From contig NZ_JABFHI010000006.1 in NCBI RefSeq assembly GCF_013112225.1, positions 1 to 64,000 on the forward strand: a stretch of 64,000 nt of DNA, written 5' to 3'. Positions within the stretch are counted from its first letter, which is position 1; every line of letters begins with the position of its first letter. A model generated the notes under the pieces. That model was not told the origin of the DNA. It did no database searches and saw nothing but the letters and a program-made list of their open reading frames with translations. Below are positions 52,195-62,428 of this stretch, piece by piece. A program made the translations under genes and the position numbers. This DNA is from Vreelandella azerica. GTDB taxonomy: Bacteria; Pseudomonadota; Gammaproteobacteria; Pseudomonadales; Halomonadaceae.

Positions 52195-54267
52195 GTGGCC
52201 TGGAGGCGCCCGTCACGGCACTCAAAGGCGTCGGTGAAGCCCTGGCGCTGAAGCTTGGGCGGTTGGGCATAGAGAAGATCAGCGACCTGCTGTTTCATCT
52301 TCCGCTACGCTATCAGGATCGCACCCGGCTGGCGCCGATGGGCAGCCTGCATGCCGGTCAGGAAGCGGTGATCGAAGGCGAGGTAACGGCCAGCGATGTG
52401 GTGAAAGGGCGGCGGCGCAGCCTGCTTATCCGGCTGAGTGATGGCAGTGGCATTTTGAGCCTGCGGTTCTTTCATTTTGCGCCAGCCCAACAGCAGCAAT
52501 TGCGCCCTGGCGTGCGAGTACGTGCCTTTGGAGAAGCCCGGGCGGGTGCAACGGGGTTGGAGATCTATCATCCTGAATACCGTTTGATCGGTGCCGGAGC
52601 CGCTCCGGTAGAAGAGTACTTTACCCCTATCTACCCGACGACCGAAGGGCTCAATCAGGCCCGCCTGCGGGCGCTGACCCAACAGGCGCTCGCCCAGCTG
52701 GATGCTCACCCTGAAGCCCTGCCGGATGTGATTCCCGCAGCGTTATTGGCGCGCCTCAACCTGCCTGGCCTGCATGCCAGCTTGCATCTTTGCACCAGCC
52801 ACCGCCGGAGATGGATCTGGAGCAGCTGGCTCAAGGTCAACATCCTGCCACCCGGCGGCTGGCGCTTGAGGAACTGCTGGCCCACCAGTTGAGCCTGCGT
52901 GAGGTGCGTCTGCGCATCCAGTCAGACGGCGCCCCCGCGCTGCCTACAGGGCGCAATCTGCAGATGCGCTTTCTGGCCCAGCTGCCCTTTGCCTTGACCG
53001 GCGCCCAAGGGCGGGTGATTGAAGAAATTGGCCTGGACCTGGCACGGTCGGCCCCATGTTGCGCCTGGTACAGGGCGATGTGGGTTCCGGCAAGACGGTG
53101 GTGGCCGCCATGGCGGCTCTGTCAGCACTTTCCGGTGGCTGTCAGGCGGCGATGATGGCACCCACTGAACTGCTTGCAGAGCAGCATTACCAGGCTTTCA
53201 AAAGCTGGTTTGAACCGCTGGGAATTGACGTCGCCTGGTTGGCTGGCAAGCTCAAGGGCAAGGCGCGGCTGGATACTAAGGCCGCCATTGCTGATGGACG
53301 CACGCGGATGGTAGTGGGAACCCACGCCCTGTTTCAGGAGGACGTGATCTTTCAGCGCCTGGGGCTGGCGATTATTGACGAACAGCACCGCTTTGGGGTT
53401 CATCAGCGCCTGGCGCTACGTGAAAAAGGCGCCGACGGTGGCCTGACGCCTCATCAGCTGATCATGACTGCCACGCCGATTCCACGCACCCTGGCGATGA
53501 GCGCCTATGCGGATCTGGATGTTTCAATCATTGACGAGCTGCCGCCAGGGCGCACGCCGGTCAAGACGGTGGTCGTTTCGGACGAACGTCGCCCGGAAGT
53601 GGTTACCCGCATTCGCACCGCCTGCGGCGATGGCCGTCAGGCCTACTGGGTATGTACCCTGATTGAGGAGTCTGAGGCGCTGCAATGCCAGGCGGCTGAA
53701 GTCACCCGTGACGAGCTGACGGAAGCCTTGCCGGAGTTGGCGATTGGCCTGGTGCATGGGCGCATGAAGGCCGCTGAAAAAGCCGAGGTGATGGCGGCCT
53801 TCAAGGCGGGCGAGCTGGATCTGCTGGTGGCCACCACCGTCATTGAAGTGGGGGTGGATGTCCCCAACGCCAGCCTGATGATCATTGAAAACCCTGAACG
53901 GCTGGGGCTTTCCCAGCTGCACCAGCTGCGCGGCCGAGTGGGGCGAGGCAGTACCGAGAGTTTCTGCGTCCTGCTTTATCATTCACCGCTATCCAAAAGC
54001 GCCCGCGAACGGCTGGGCGTAATGCGCGACACCAATGACGGCTTTCAGATTGCTGAAAAGGATTTGCAGATTCGCGGGCCAGGTGAAGTGTTGGGCACCC
54101 GCCAGACTGGCCTGGCCCAGATGAAAATCGCTGACCTGGAGCGCGACGGCGACCTGCTTGACAGAGTGAGTGCCCTGGCCCGAGAGCTGCAGGGCGAACC
54201 GCATGTGAGTGCTGTGTTGGTGCGCCGCTGGCTGGGCGAAGCCGCCGGGCGCTACGGCCAGGTATGA
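52191..54267 (+). CDS. recG: ATP-dependent DNA helicase RecG (two frameshifts)
   Basis: RecG remodels stalled forks and Holliday junctions. The start overlaps oxyR (MSGLEAPVTALKGVGEALAL). The wedge domain lies at about residues 50-170. Breaks are at the T3 run 52789-52791 (a fourth T gives LHLLHQPPPEMDLEQLAQGQ) and the C4 run 53052-53055 (a fifth C gives ARSAPMLRLVQGDVGSGKT, joining the Walker A). Then follow IIDEQHRFGVHQR, TATPIPRTLAMSAY, VATTVIEVGVDVPNA and QLRGRVGRG. Restored length is about 692 residues, normal for the family. Confidence 0.93.
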
Positions 54268-54273
54268 AGGTTT

Positions 54274-56462
54274 TCAGTGGCGATGGCTGGGGGAGGCGCT
54301 GCCCGTCAGCCGGTTGGCCGCATTCACAATAGGCGGCAGCTGGGTGGCAATCAGGCGCAGCTGGCTTTGCACTGGGCGATAAATACCGGCTTCCTCGCCA
54401 TTCGCGGCTGGATGGTCTTCGAGATGTTCAAGCAGGCGGTCCACATCGTTATCAATGGCGCCGCATGGTTCGCCAGATGCCAGCTGCCCGGCAATATAAT
54501 CCATCAGGGCGCTGATGCGTTTGGCTACAGGAATTGACTGGGCGTCATCCTCATCGTCCGCCATGCGGTGGCGGTGCGCGCCGAGAGCGGAGAGATGACT
54601 GAGCAGTATGTTCGACAGCAGCAGAAAGCGCAGCCCGCTGTCCGCATCCTGGCGGCGGTAGTGGCCCGGTTCGTGGAGCATGTTGTTTACCTGGCTGGAA
54701 AAAGCCGCGTCGCTGTTGTGGGCATTGCGCCGCGCCAGCCGGTAGTTGAGATCATCCTGCTTGCCGGTGGCATATTGCTGAATGATTTCATCCAGATAGT
54801 GGCGATGGCTGGTCATCACCCGGGCAGCGGTGCGGTAGAGTTTGCGCCCCTGCCAGTCGGGGAAGATAAAGAAGATCGCTAATGCGGCAATAAAAGCGCC
54901 AATCAGAGTATCGAACAGCCGCGGCCAGATCAGATCAAAACCGTCGCCTACCTGGTTGAACCCGCACAGCACCAAGAGAGTGATGGACGCCGTGGCTACC
55001 AGATAGTGTTTTTCGCGGGTGGCAAAAAACGCCACCCCGGCGGCAACCGCCACCATGCTTTGGATAGCCGGTTGGGGAAACAGGCTGATCAGCGCCCAGC
55101 CGACAATCAGCCCGAGCACAGTGCCAATAATGCGTTTGAACAAGAAGCGCTTGGTGGTCGCGAAATTAGGTCGGCAGACAAACAGTATGGTCAGCAGTAT
55201 CCAGAAGCCCTGTTCCGGGTTCAGCCACTGCAGCAGTAAATAGCCCGCGATCAGGGCAATCGATAGCCGTATGGCATGTCGAAAAGTAGGTGAACCCAAA
55301 GTCAGATTAAGGCGGACACGCTGCCAGGCTTCCTTCAGGTTGCTCGGCGAGCGGTCGAACAGGGCGGTGTCCTGACGCGGCTGGCTGGCGGCCGGGTTGT
55401 GGGCGCTAGCAATCTGTTTTTCCAGTGTGGTCAGGTTATCCGCCAGAGCATTCAGCGGCTGCATCAAGGGGCGCCATTCGGGCTTGTCCTGGTCGCGCAG
55501 GTTGGCAATTGAAGCGCGCAGATCGGCTAGCGCCTCTTCGCTCTGGCGGTGGTCAAAGGTGCGGTTGAGTAACAGCGACTTGGCCAGGCGACGGCAGGCA
55601 AGCCCTTGCTGATCCAGCAGCCGCTGGCAGCGAAACAGCACATCATGGTGAAAAAGGTCTCGGTTAGGGCGCTGTAGGGGTAATGGGTGGAGCTGGCCCG
55701 TTCGTGAATATCCTGGGCGATGAAGTAAACCTGCAGATAACGGTTCAGCTTGCGGCTGCCGCGCTGGCCTTCCATGCGTCGTAGCAGCATTTCCTTGGCC
55801 TGATTCAAGGCTTCCACGACCACGCCATTCTGGCGCGCCAGCGCCATCCGGCGCGCTTCGATATCCACGCCGCGCACCGGCTCAAACAGTTCTGCCTTGA
55901 GCATCAGGTATTTGCCCAAGGCTTTGTACAGGCGCGCCATGCTGAGCTTGACCGGCTGACGGGAAAACAGCGCGCACCAGATCACTGAAATCAGCCCATA
56001 CCAGGCAGCACCCAGCCACAGTAATAACTGGCGCAGGGTAACATCATCATCCACGCCGCCATGCTGTTCGATATTGATCATGGAGTAGATCGAGAGAATT
56101 AGGGTGGCGGAAGCGATGGTGGCGTAGCGCTGGCCAATGGCGCCGAGCATGATCAGGCCAAAGGTGGCACCCGCCAACCATAATGCCATCAGCCACGGCC
56201 AGGGGAAGATCCAGCGGATGATCCAGGAAACCAGCGCAAAGCAGGCAAGCGTAACGATCAGTGCCTGTAGCCGCCCTTGCCAGCTGTCATCGGTTTCGGC
56301 CAGGGCGCTGGCAATAATGCCCAGAAACAGCGGGATAACAAAACCGATATCGCCCCATACCGAGATCAGCGCCAGGGCACCGCTGAAGGCCACAAATACC
56401 CGCAGGCTGTAGGCAAATTTATCCAGTGTCCAAAGGCGACGTAGCGACAGGGTAATAGGCAT
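54274..56462 (-). CDS. FUSC/YccS-family inner-membrane protein (one frameshift)
   Basis: This is a YccS/YhfK-type membrane protein of the fusaric-acid-resistance superfamily, role poorly known. The N-terminal half starts MPITLSLRRLWTLDKFAYSL and has about six membrane segments. The C-terminal half has a second membrane block, including RLSIALIAGYLLLQWLNPEQ and LTILFVCRPNF. The frame breaks at the A5 run 55651-55655 (plus strand); one more base gives ETFFHHDVLFRCQRLLDQQG. Restored length is about 729 residues, normal for YccS. It lies convergent to recG. Confidence 0.87.
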
Positions 56463-56659
56463 GAGGCGGTCAGCTGAACTCCAGGGTCAGAGTGATGGCG
56501 TGTCGTGATAAGAGCTGATTGCCATCAACCAGAGAGTACAGTATAGGGGAGAAGGCTGGCTAATCGCCACGCCGCCATCGGTAAGCGGCGCGGTCGATAA
56601 GCAGCGTAGTCGGGCACTCACGATTACCGGTCATCGCCTGTGACTGCCAATGCGCGAGG

Positions 56660-57016
56660 TTAAAGGTGCTTAAGCAAGGACTGTAACTTGGTCATATCGG
56701 CGGAATCACCGACTACCCTGACCTTGTCTGCCATCATGCCATCGAGGAAGGCCTGCTGGGTTGGCTTCTTTAAAATCTTAAGCGCGGTGTCAGCGTCTGC
56801 AAAGCGCAGCTCCAGATCAAGATCAACTGGCAGGCCTTTGGCGGAGGTGATGCCTTCCGGCGACATCCGGTAGTAACGGCAGATACTGAGATCCTCGGTG
56901 GCCACTCCCCAGTCTAACCGGCGCATGCGCTCAAGCTTTTCGCGAAAACGCGGCTTGCGACGCAAGGCACGTTTAAGCAGTAGGCTTAATAGCCATAGCA
57001 CCAGCTTGAGTTTCAT
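56660..57016 (-). CDS. Small SCP2-like protein of unknown role
   Basis: The 118-residue product begins with a short hydrophobic helix (KLKLVLWLLSLLL), then a basic stretch (RRKPRFREKLERMRR). The compact domain after it has alternating strands such as GLPVDLDLELRFADADTALK and DGMMADKVRVVGDSADMTKL, resembling an SCP2 sterol-carrier fold. Its ATG overlaps the HU stop (TGATG), so it is translationally coupled to HU; Pseudomonas has a similar neighbour. Function unknown. Confidence 0.6.
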   Translation of the reverse strand: MKLKLVLWLLSLLLKRALRRKPRFREKLERMRRLDWGVATEDLSICRYYRMSPEGITSAKGLPVDLDLELRFADADTALKILKKPTQQAFLDGMMADKVRVVGDSADMTKLQSLLKHL

Positions 57017-57288
57017 CAGGAAACAGCATCCTTAAGGGCCTTGCCCGGCTTGAAGGCAACATTCTTGCTGGCCGGAATCTGCAGTGGGGCGCCTGTTTGG
57101 GGGTTTTTACCAGTGCGTGCAGCGCGCTCGCGTACCGTAAAGGTACCAAAGCCGATCAGGGCAACGTCCTCACCCTTGGCAACGCTGTTGGTAATCTCAT
57201 CAAGTACCACATTCAGCACCTGGCCAGCCTTTTCCTTAGACATATCAGCATTTTGGGCAATCGCGGCCGCGAGTTCAGGTTTGCGCAT
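57016..57288 (-). CDS. HU-family DNA-binding protein
   Basis: HU proteins bend and compact DNA. The start at ATG 57288 (MRKPELAAAIAQNADMSKEK) gives 90 residues; another ATG two codons upstream is possible. The DNA-binding arm region reads GFGTFTVRERAARTGKNPQT, followed by ASKNVAFKPGKALKDAV. It resembles HupN/HupB of Pseudomonas at the same locus. The next gene overlaps its stop codon. Confidence 0.93.
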   Translation of the reverse strand: MRKPELAAAIAQNADMSKEKAGQVLNVVLDEITNSVAKGEDVALIGFGTFTVRERAARTGKNPQTGAPLQIPASKNVAFKPGKALKDAVS

Positions 57289-57406
57289 TATCAATCTCCA
57301 TTAAAGTGGTCAAAATAGACAGTTCAAACGGTAGTTGAATTTGACCGTAAAAAACAGCGGTCAAGTGTCATATAGTGTTTCGCTAAAATCCTATACCTGA
57401 TCAGGG

Positions 57407-58627
57407 TTAGCCTAGCAGTGCGGGAGCCGCTCTGGAAAGGGCCACCTTCTGACGTACGCAGTGGCCTGTCAACGCAAAACCCACCAGATTGCCGCTGTTA
57501 TCTTCCGCCAGTGCGGTCATGTTGTGACCGTCGGCGTCGATTTTCCAGTGCACGGGCGTCGTCTGGGGCGGGTAGGCAACCACTGGCAGTAGCGGGGTTT
57601 TGACCAGTACCGGCCAGGCGCCGAAATGAACCGGCGTGGGCGTGCCGCCCAGCGTGGTGGCAAGCGCTTGAGCGCTGGCCTGAAGCGGTTGTACATACAT
57701 GGCGTTGACCCCGTCAATGCAGGCCACATCGCCCAGGGCATAGATATCTGGGTGGCTGGTTTGCAGGGTGCGGTCAACCGTAATGCCCCGTGCTGAAACG
57801 TCCAGCCCAGCGGCCTCGGCCAAGGCGCTACGTGGCGCAAGGCCGGTGGCCATCAACACAATATCAGTCTCGACGTGGGTATTGTCGTTATTGCTGCTAG
57901 AGGTGGCGGGCGCCAGCGTAAGGTGAAGCGTACCGGCGTCGCGGCAGGTAATGTCGCGCAGGGTATGCTCAAGCGCCAAACTGATTCCTGCTGTGCTGAA
58001 GGCCTCGGCCAGTGCGTCACCCAGGCGTTCCGGCAGCAGGCGTGGCAAGGGCGCGCGCTCTGGCGCAATCAGAGTAACCTGATGCCCACCGGCGTAAAGG
58101 TCGTTGGCAAACTCGCAGCCGACAAGCCCGGCGCCGATAATCGCTACCCGGGCAGGGGCGTCGCCAAGGGCCGCGTGGAAGCGGCGGTAATCGTCAAGAT
58201 CATTAATGGTGAAGCAGCGTGACGCACAGGCGTCCGGCAGCTGAAACGGCACACGCGGCGCGGCACCCGTGGCCAGCACCAGAGTACGATACGTGTAACT
58301 CCGCGGCGCTGGCTGGCCGCTTGTGGTGTCATGGCCTGGCTGGATTGTTAACTGGTGAGCCTCGGGGTCAATAGCCGTGACCTGGGTGGTTGCCAGTACT
58401 CTGGCGTTGAGTTCTTCGGCCAGTGCCTCGGCATTACGCTGGGCAAGCCGGGCAGGCGGCAGGCTTTTGGCAAAGCCGGTTGACAGCAGTGGTTTGCTGT
58501 AATCATCACCGCTGTCACTGCTGATCAGGGTAATCGAGCGGGTATCCCCTGCACGGCGTAATGCTCGGGCCAGGCCAATACCTGCCATGCCCGTACCCAC
58601 AATCACTAAATCGGCGTCAGTAGACAT
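57407..58627 (-). CDS. FAD-dependent oxidoreductase, rubredoxin-NAD+ reductase-like
   Basis: The 406-residue protein has an FAD-binding N-terminal motif (VIVGTGMAGIGLARALRRAG) and LVLATGAAPR. The NADH-binding motif is VAIIGAGLVGCEFANDLYAG near residue 157, and the FAD-contact motif YALGDVACIDG lies near residue 298. It matches rubredoxin reductase (RubB/AlkT type), which passes NADH electrons to rubredoxin. The locus order HU-rubB matches Pseudomonas, but no rubredoxin gene follows or precedes it here. It may serve another redox partner. Confidence 0.8.
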   Translation of the reverse strand: MSTDADLVIVGTGMAGIGLARALRRAGDTRSITLISSDSGDDYSKPLLSTGFAKSLPPARLAQRNAEALAEELNARVLATTQVTAIDPEAHQLTIQPGHDTTSGQPAPRSYTYRTLVLATGAAPRVPFQLPDACASRCFTINDLDDYRRFHAALGDAPARVAIIGAGLVGCEFANDLYAGGHQVTLIAPERAPLPRLLPERLGDALAEAFSTAGISLALEHTLRDITCRDAGTLHLTLAPATSSSNNDNTHVETDIVLMATGLAPRSALAEAAGLDVSARGITVDRTLQTSHPDIYALGDVACIDGVNAMYVQPLQASAQALATTLGGTPTPVHFGAWPVLVKTPLLPVVAYPPQTTPVHWKIDADGHNMTALAEDNSGNLVGFALTGHCVRQKVALSRAAPALLG

Positions 58628-58812
58628 GCTGTTCCCTGTTAAAGTGGCGTTGTCAGAGCGTCATCGCGCCCCATGGCAGAACGTCTCATCATGGTACACT
58701 AGCGCCTTTATGGCGGGGTCTATCAAGGCGATTGATCGTGTTGTATAACCGACACCGCTAACCATTGATCTTAAAGAGCCAGATTTTGAACGCAACGCTT
58801 CCAAGACATGCC

Positions 58813-59358
58813 ATGACATTGCCATCACCCGCGCTGCCACTGCCCGTTCGCTGGGTGCCTGCAGCGGCTGCGCGTCCGGCCATGTCGGCCTTCTGGTGGC
58901 ATTGGGTGGCGTCGACGGATTCCTTGACGGCGCGCCTGGTGAGTGCAGGCCAGGGGCGGCGCTTTCGTGTTCGGGTACTGCGCCAGGGGGTGGGTTATCC
59001 CAGTGTGGATGAAGCCACAGCGCTGGGGCTGCCTCTCAGGCGCTATGCCTGGCTGCGCGAAGTGGCCCTGTGCCTGGATAACACGCCTTGGGTGGTGGCG
59101 CGCTCGGTGGCCCCGCTTACCCAACTTCATGGCCAGCGCCTGGAAAGGCTGGGAGAGCGCTCGCTGGGCAGCTGGCTGTTTCAGCAGGCGGATCTGCGAC
59201 GCGGGCCGATCGAAGTTAGCCGTCATGCGCCGCGCTTTGTGGTGGCCAGCGGCCTGTGGGGGCGGCGGTCATGTTTTTACCACGCCGGTATGTCCCTGCT
59301 GGTACAAGAGTATTTTCTGACCTCCATGGCTGATGCACTGGAAGGCCCTTCACGCTAA
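58813..59358 (+). CDS. ubiC: Chorismate lyase
   Basis: UbiC splits chorismate to 4-hydroxybenzoate and pyruvate, the first step of ubiquinone ring synthesis. The ATG at 58813 gives 181 residues. Recognisable parts are WHWVASTDSLTARL, REVALCLDNTPWVVARSV with the active-site Arg, and the end RRSCFYHAGMSLLVQEYFL. ubiA follows 71 bases later, the usual pair. Confidence 0.92.
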   Translation: MTLPSPALPLPVRWVPAAAARPAMSAFWWHWVASTDSLTARLVSAGQGRRFRVRVLRQGVGYPSVDEATALGLPLRRYAWLREVALCLDNTPWVVARSVAPLTQLHGQRLERLGERSLGSWLFQQADLRRGPIEVSRHAPRFVVASGLWGRRSCFYHAGMSLLVQEYFLTSMADALEGPSR

Positions 59359-59429
59359 GCTATCAGTGTTGGCTGCCCTGGCGTTTGAGTACCTGGGTTC
59401 CGCACGCACACTTTATTAATGGAGTCAGC

Positions 59430-60318
59430 ATGGATCGTTCGCTTCTGCGCCCTAGTGGGCTTGCCCGCCTACCGGATTTTCTGCAGCTTACCCGGCTTGC
59501 GTCCGATTGGCACCTGGCTGTTGATGTGGCCAACCCTATGGGCTCTGTGGCTGGCGGCTGAGGGCGTGCCTGAACGCGGGTTACTGCTGATTTTTATTGG
59601 CGGTGTCTATGCCATGCGCGCAGCGGGCTGTGTGGTGAATGACTACGCTGACCGACACTTCGACGGCCATGTCAAACGAACCCGAAATCGCCCGCTGGCG
59701 AATGGGCGCATCAGCGAGCGCGAAGCTCAACTGCTGTTTGCAGGGCTGCTGGCAGTAGCCTTTGTGCTGGTGCTGTTTACCAATCTGTTTACAATTCTGC
59801 TATCGATTGGCGGTGTAGTGCTGGCGTTTATCTACCCCTTCATGAAGCGTTATACCCATTTTCCGCAGGTGGTGCTGGGAGCGGCGTTTTCCTGGGCGAT
59901 CCCCATGGCCTGCGGCGCTGTGCTGGGCTATGTTCCCCTGGAAGGCTGGCTGCTGTTTTGCGCCAACCTGCTGTGGACGGTGGCCTACGACACCGAATAC
60001 GCCATGGTAGATCGTGACGATGATCTTAAAATCGGTATCAAATCCACAGCGGTGCTATTTGGTCAGGCTGACCGCTTGATTATTGGCCTTCTGCAGCTGG
60101 CAACACTGGGCCTTCTGGCAACGGTTGGCTGGCGGCTGGGGCTGGGTGGGTTTTTCTGGCTGGGGCTGGCTGCCATGGCGGCGACCTTTGCACACCAACA
60201 GGTATTGATTCGTGGGCGCGAGCGTGAACGCTGCTTTCAGGCCTTTCTCAATAACCACTGGTCGGGGCTGCTGGTATTTGCCGGTATCGCGCTAAGTTTA
60301 TGGCCAATGGCGGCTTAA
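59430..60318 (+). CDS. ubiA: 4-hydroxybenzoate octaprenyltransferase (one frameshift)
   Basis: UbiA prenylates 4-hydroxybenzoate in the inner membrane. Although a frame open from 59419 looks complete, its first 30 residues are not UbiA-like. The ATG at 59430 (after GGAG) gives [20 protein letters not shown], and restoring two bases near 59499-59501 joins it as [20 protein letters not shown], the family N-terminus. The Asp-rich motifs [20 protein letters not shown] and [20 protein letters not shown] are intact, among about eight membrane segments. Confidence 0.92.
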
Positions 60319-60337
60319 ACCCGCGGGAATAGCCCCT

Positions 60338-60355
60338 TTGTCATCTAAATGTCAT
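60338..60355 (+). promoter_or_regulatory. Pho box upstream of phoB
   Basis: TTGTCATCTAAATGTCAT holds two TGTCAT repeats 11 bases apart, the spacing of the PhoB-binding Pho box. It lies 57 bases upstream of phoB, consistent with autoregulation under phosphate limitation. Confidence 0.75.
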
Positions 60356-60411
60356 CAAGTCATGGTGTGATCGTCATGGAAATGTCTTGTTTAACACCTT
60401 GAGGCTTTGGA

Positions 60412-61098
60412 ATGACCGCCAAGACCGTTTTGATTGTCGATGATGAAGCGCCCATCCGTGAAATGATCGCGGTGGCGCTGGAAATGGCTGACTATCGTGT
60501 GCTTGAAGCGGACAACGCCCAGGATGCTCACGCCATGGTCGTCGACCATCAGCCTGATCTGCTCTTGCTTGACTGGATGATGCCGGGCACCAGCGGGATC
60601 GAGCTGGCACGACGGCTCAAGCGTGAGGAAACCACCGCTGAAATGCCGATCATCATGCTGACGGCCAAAGGCGAGGAAGATAACAAGATCCAGGGCTTGG
60701 AAGCCGGTGCTGACGATTACATCACCAAGCCTTTCTCACCGCGTGAACTGGTCGCCCGGCTAAAGGCCGTTTTGCGGCGTACCACACCGCGTGGCGTGGA
60801 AGACCCGATCGAAATTGAAGGCTTGCTGCTTGACCCGGTCAGCCATCGCGTCAGCGCCTATGGAAAAGCCGTGGATATGGGTCCTACCGAGTATCGTCTG
60901 CTACAGTTCTTCATGACTCATCAGGAGCGTGCCTACACCCGTAGCCAGCTGCTGGATCAGGTCTGGGGAGGCAATGTGTACGTAGAAGAGCGCACCGTGG
61001 ATGTACACATTCGCCGCTTGCGCAAGGCGTTAATTGATCACCATCACCTGATTCAGACGGTGCGTGGAACCGGCTATCGTTTCTCTGCACGGGGGTGA
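60412..61098 (+). CDS. phoB: Phosphate response regulator PhoB
   Basis: PhoB activates phosphate-starvation genes. The 228-residue OmpR-type regulator has a receiver domain with acidic pocket VDDEAPI, phospho-acceptor Asp in [10 protein letters not shown] near residue 53 and switch Lys in [17 protein letters not shown] winged helix at the C-terminus follows ([26 protein letters not shown]). Its stop overlaps the phoR GTG. Confidence 0.97.
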   Translation: MTAKTVLIVDDEAPIREMIAVALEMADYRVLEADNAQDAHAMVVDHQPDLLLLDWMMPGTSGIELARRLKREETTAEMPIIMLTAKGEEDNKIQGLEAGADDYITKPFSPRELVARLKAVLRRTTPRGVEDPIEIEGLLLDPVSHRVSAYGKAVDMGPTEYRLLQFFMTHQERAYTRSQLLDQVWGGNVYVEERTVDVHIRRLRKALIDHHHLIQTVRGTGYRFSARG

Positions 61099-62369
61099 GG
61101 GTGCGTCTGTGGAGCCGTGAAATATGGCGTGTACTCTGGTTAAGTGCCCTGGGTTGTGTGCTGGGGGCGATTGTCGGCAGCGCAGGCTTCGGGCTGGCGC
61201 TGGGCTTGGCGGCTTGCCTTGGCTACCATCTTTACCAGTTGCGTGCCCTGTACCGATGGCTGACGCTGCACCCCCATGATGAACCGCCCGCTGCCGTAGG
61301 CCTTTGGGGCGAGCTGTTTGATCGGCTGTATCGCTACCAGAAAGGCCAGCGGATCACCCAGAACCGCTTGCGCGCCACCCTGGGGCGCATTCAGGAGTCC
61401 TCAGAAGCCATGCGCGACAGCGTGGTGATGCTCGATAGCCATGGCGACCTTGAGTGGTGGAACAGCGCCGCGGCCAAGATGCTGGGCTTGAAGACCGCCC
61501 AGGACCGTGGCCAGCATATTACCAACCTGCTGCGTGATCCGCGCTTTGTGGGCTACTTTAACGCCCGTGACTATGGCGAACCGCTGACCCTGGCCTCGCC
61601 CATCGATGAGCGGCGCATCCTGCAATACCAGATTACCCTCTACGGTGACGATGAACGCCTGGTAATGGCCCGCGATATTACCCGTTTGCATCGCCTTGAG
61701 CAGATGCGCCGCGACTTTGTTGCCAACGTCTCCCACGAGCTGCGCACGCCGCTCACCGTATTGGCCGGGTATCTGGAAACCTATTCCGACCTGGCCGAGC
61801 AGCTGCCGCCACGCCTGGGCCGCAGTATTGGCCAGATGCAGGCCCAGACCACTCGGATGCAGAATCTGGTCGATGACCTTCTGCTGCTGTCGCGCCTGGA
61901 AATTGATCAGGGCGGCGACGATCACGCACCGATTGATATTGATGCCCTGCTGCATAAAGTCGCTGATGATGCGCGGGCGCTGGCCAAAGAGCAGCATGAT
62001 ATCCATCTGGTTCTTGGCAGTAATGCGCAGCTGATGGGCAGCGAGCAGGAGCTGCGCAGCGCGATTTCCAACCTGGCCTTCAACGCCGTGCGCTACACGC
62101 CAGAAGATAGCCAGATCACCCTGCACTGGGTCTGCGACGCCCAGGGTGCTTATATTGTGGTGGAAGACGATGGCGACGGCATTGATCCGGTACACATTCC
62201 GCGTTTGACTGAGCGCTTCTATCGCGTTGATAAGGGCCGCAGCACCGCCACTGGGGGAACGGGGCTGGGTCTGGCAATCGTCAAGCACGTGCTGCTGCGC
62301 CATGATGCTCAGCTGGAGATTGATTCACACCCGGGGAAGGGGCACGTTTTTGCTGTCACTTCCCTGTGA
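61095..62369 (+). CDS. phoR: Phosphate sensor histidine kinase PhoR
   Basis: PhoR phosphorylates PhoB when phosphate is low. The 424-residue protein has an N-terminal membrane hairpin (residues about 12-42) and a PAS domain. The H-box [17 protein letters not shown] has its phospho-acceptor His near 214. The N and G boxes follow: [35 protein letters not shown]. The GTG start at 61095 overlaps phoB (GTGA), giving coupled translation. Confidence 0.95.
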   Translation: MRVRLWSREIWRVLWLSALGCVLGAIVGSAGFGLALGLAACLGYHLYQLRALYRWLTLHPHDEPPAAVGLWGELFDRLYRYQKGQRITQNRLRATLGRIQESSEAMRDSVVMLDSHGDLEWWNSAAAKMLGLKTAQDRGQHITNLLRDPRFVGYFNARDYGEPLTLASPIDERRILQYQITLYGDDERLVMARDITRLHRLEQMRRDFVANVSHELRTPLTVLAGYLETYSDLAEQLPPRLGRSIGQMQAQTTRMQNLVDDLLLLSRLEIDQGGDDHAPIDIDALLHKVADDARALAKEQHDIHLVLGSNAQLMGSEQELRSAISNLAFNAVRYTPEDSQITLHWVCDAQGAYIVVEDDGDGIDPVHIPRLTERFYRVDKGRSTATGGTGLGLAIVKHVLLRHDAQLEIDSHPGKGHVFAVTSL

Positions 62370-62379
62370 CGAGGCTGGT

Positions 62380-62428
62380 GAGTGGTGAATCGTGAGTGGT
62401 GAGTGGTGAGTGGTGAGTGGTGAGTTTT
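62380..62428. repeat. Heptanucleotide tandem repeat (GAGTGGT)n
   Basis: Seven units of GAGTGGT (TCACCAC on the other strand, rotated), five perfect and two degenerate (62387-62393 and 62422-62428), lie between the phoR stop and the facing cysZ stop. They are similar in unit length and in the TCAC core to the array at 42121-42162. Confidence 0.9.

Noticed and set aside
61401..62303. 300-codon open frame antisense to phoR
   Set aside because: It mirrors the phoR codon pattern, has no recognisable domain and no ribosome-binding site; phoR is clearly the real gene.
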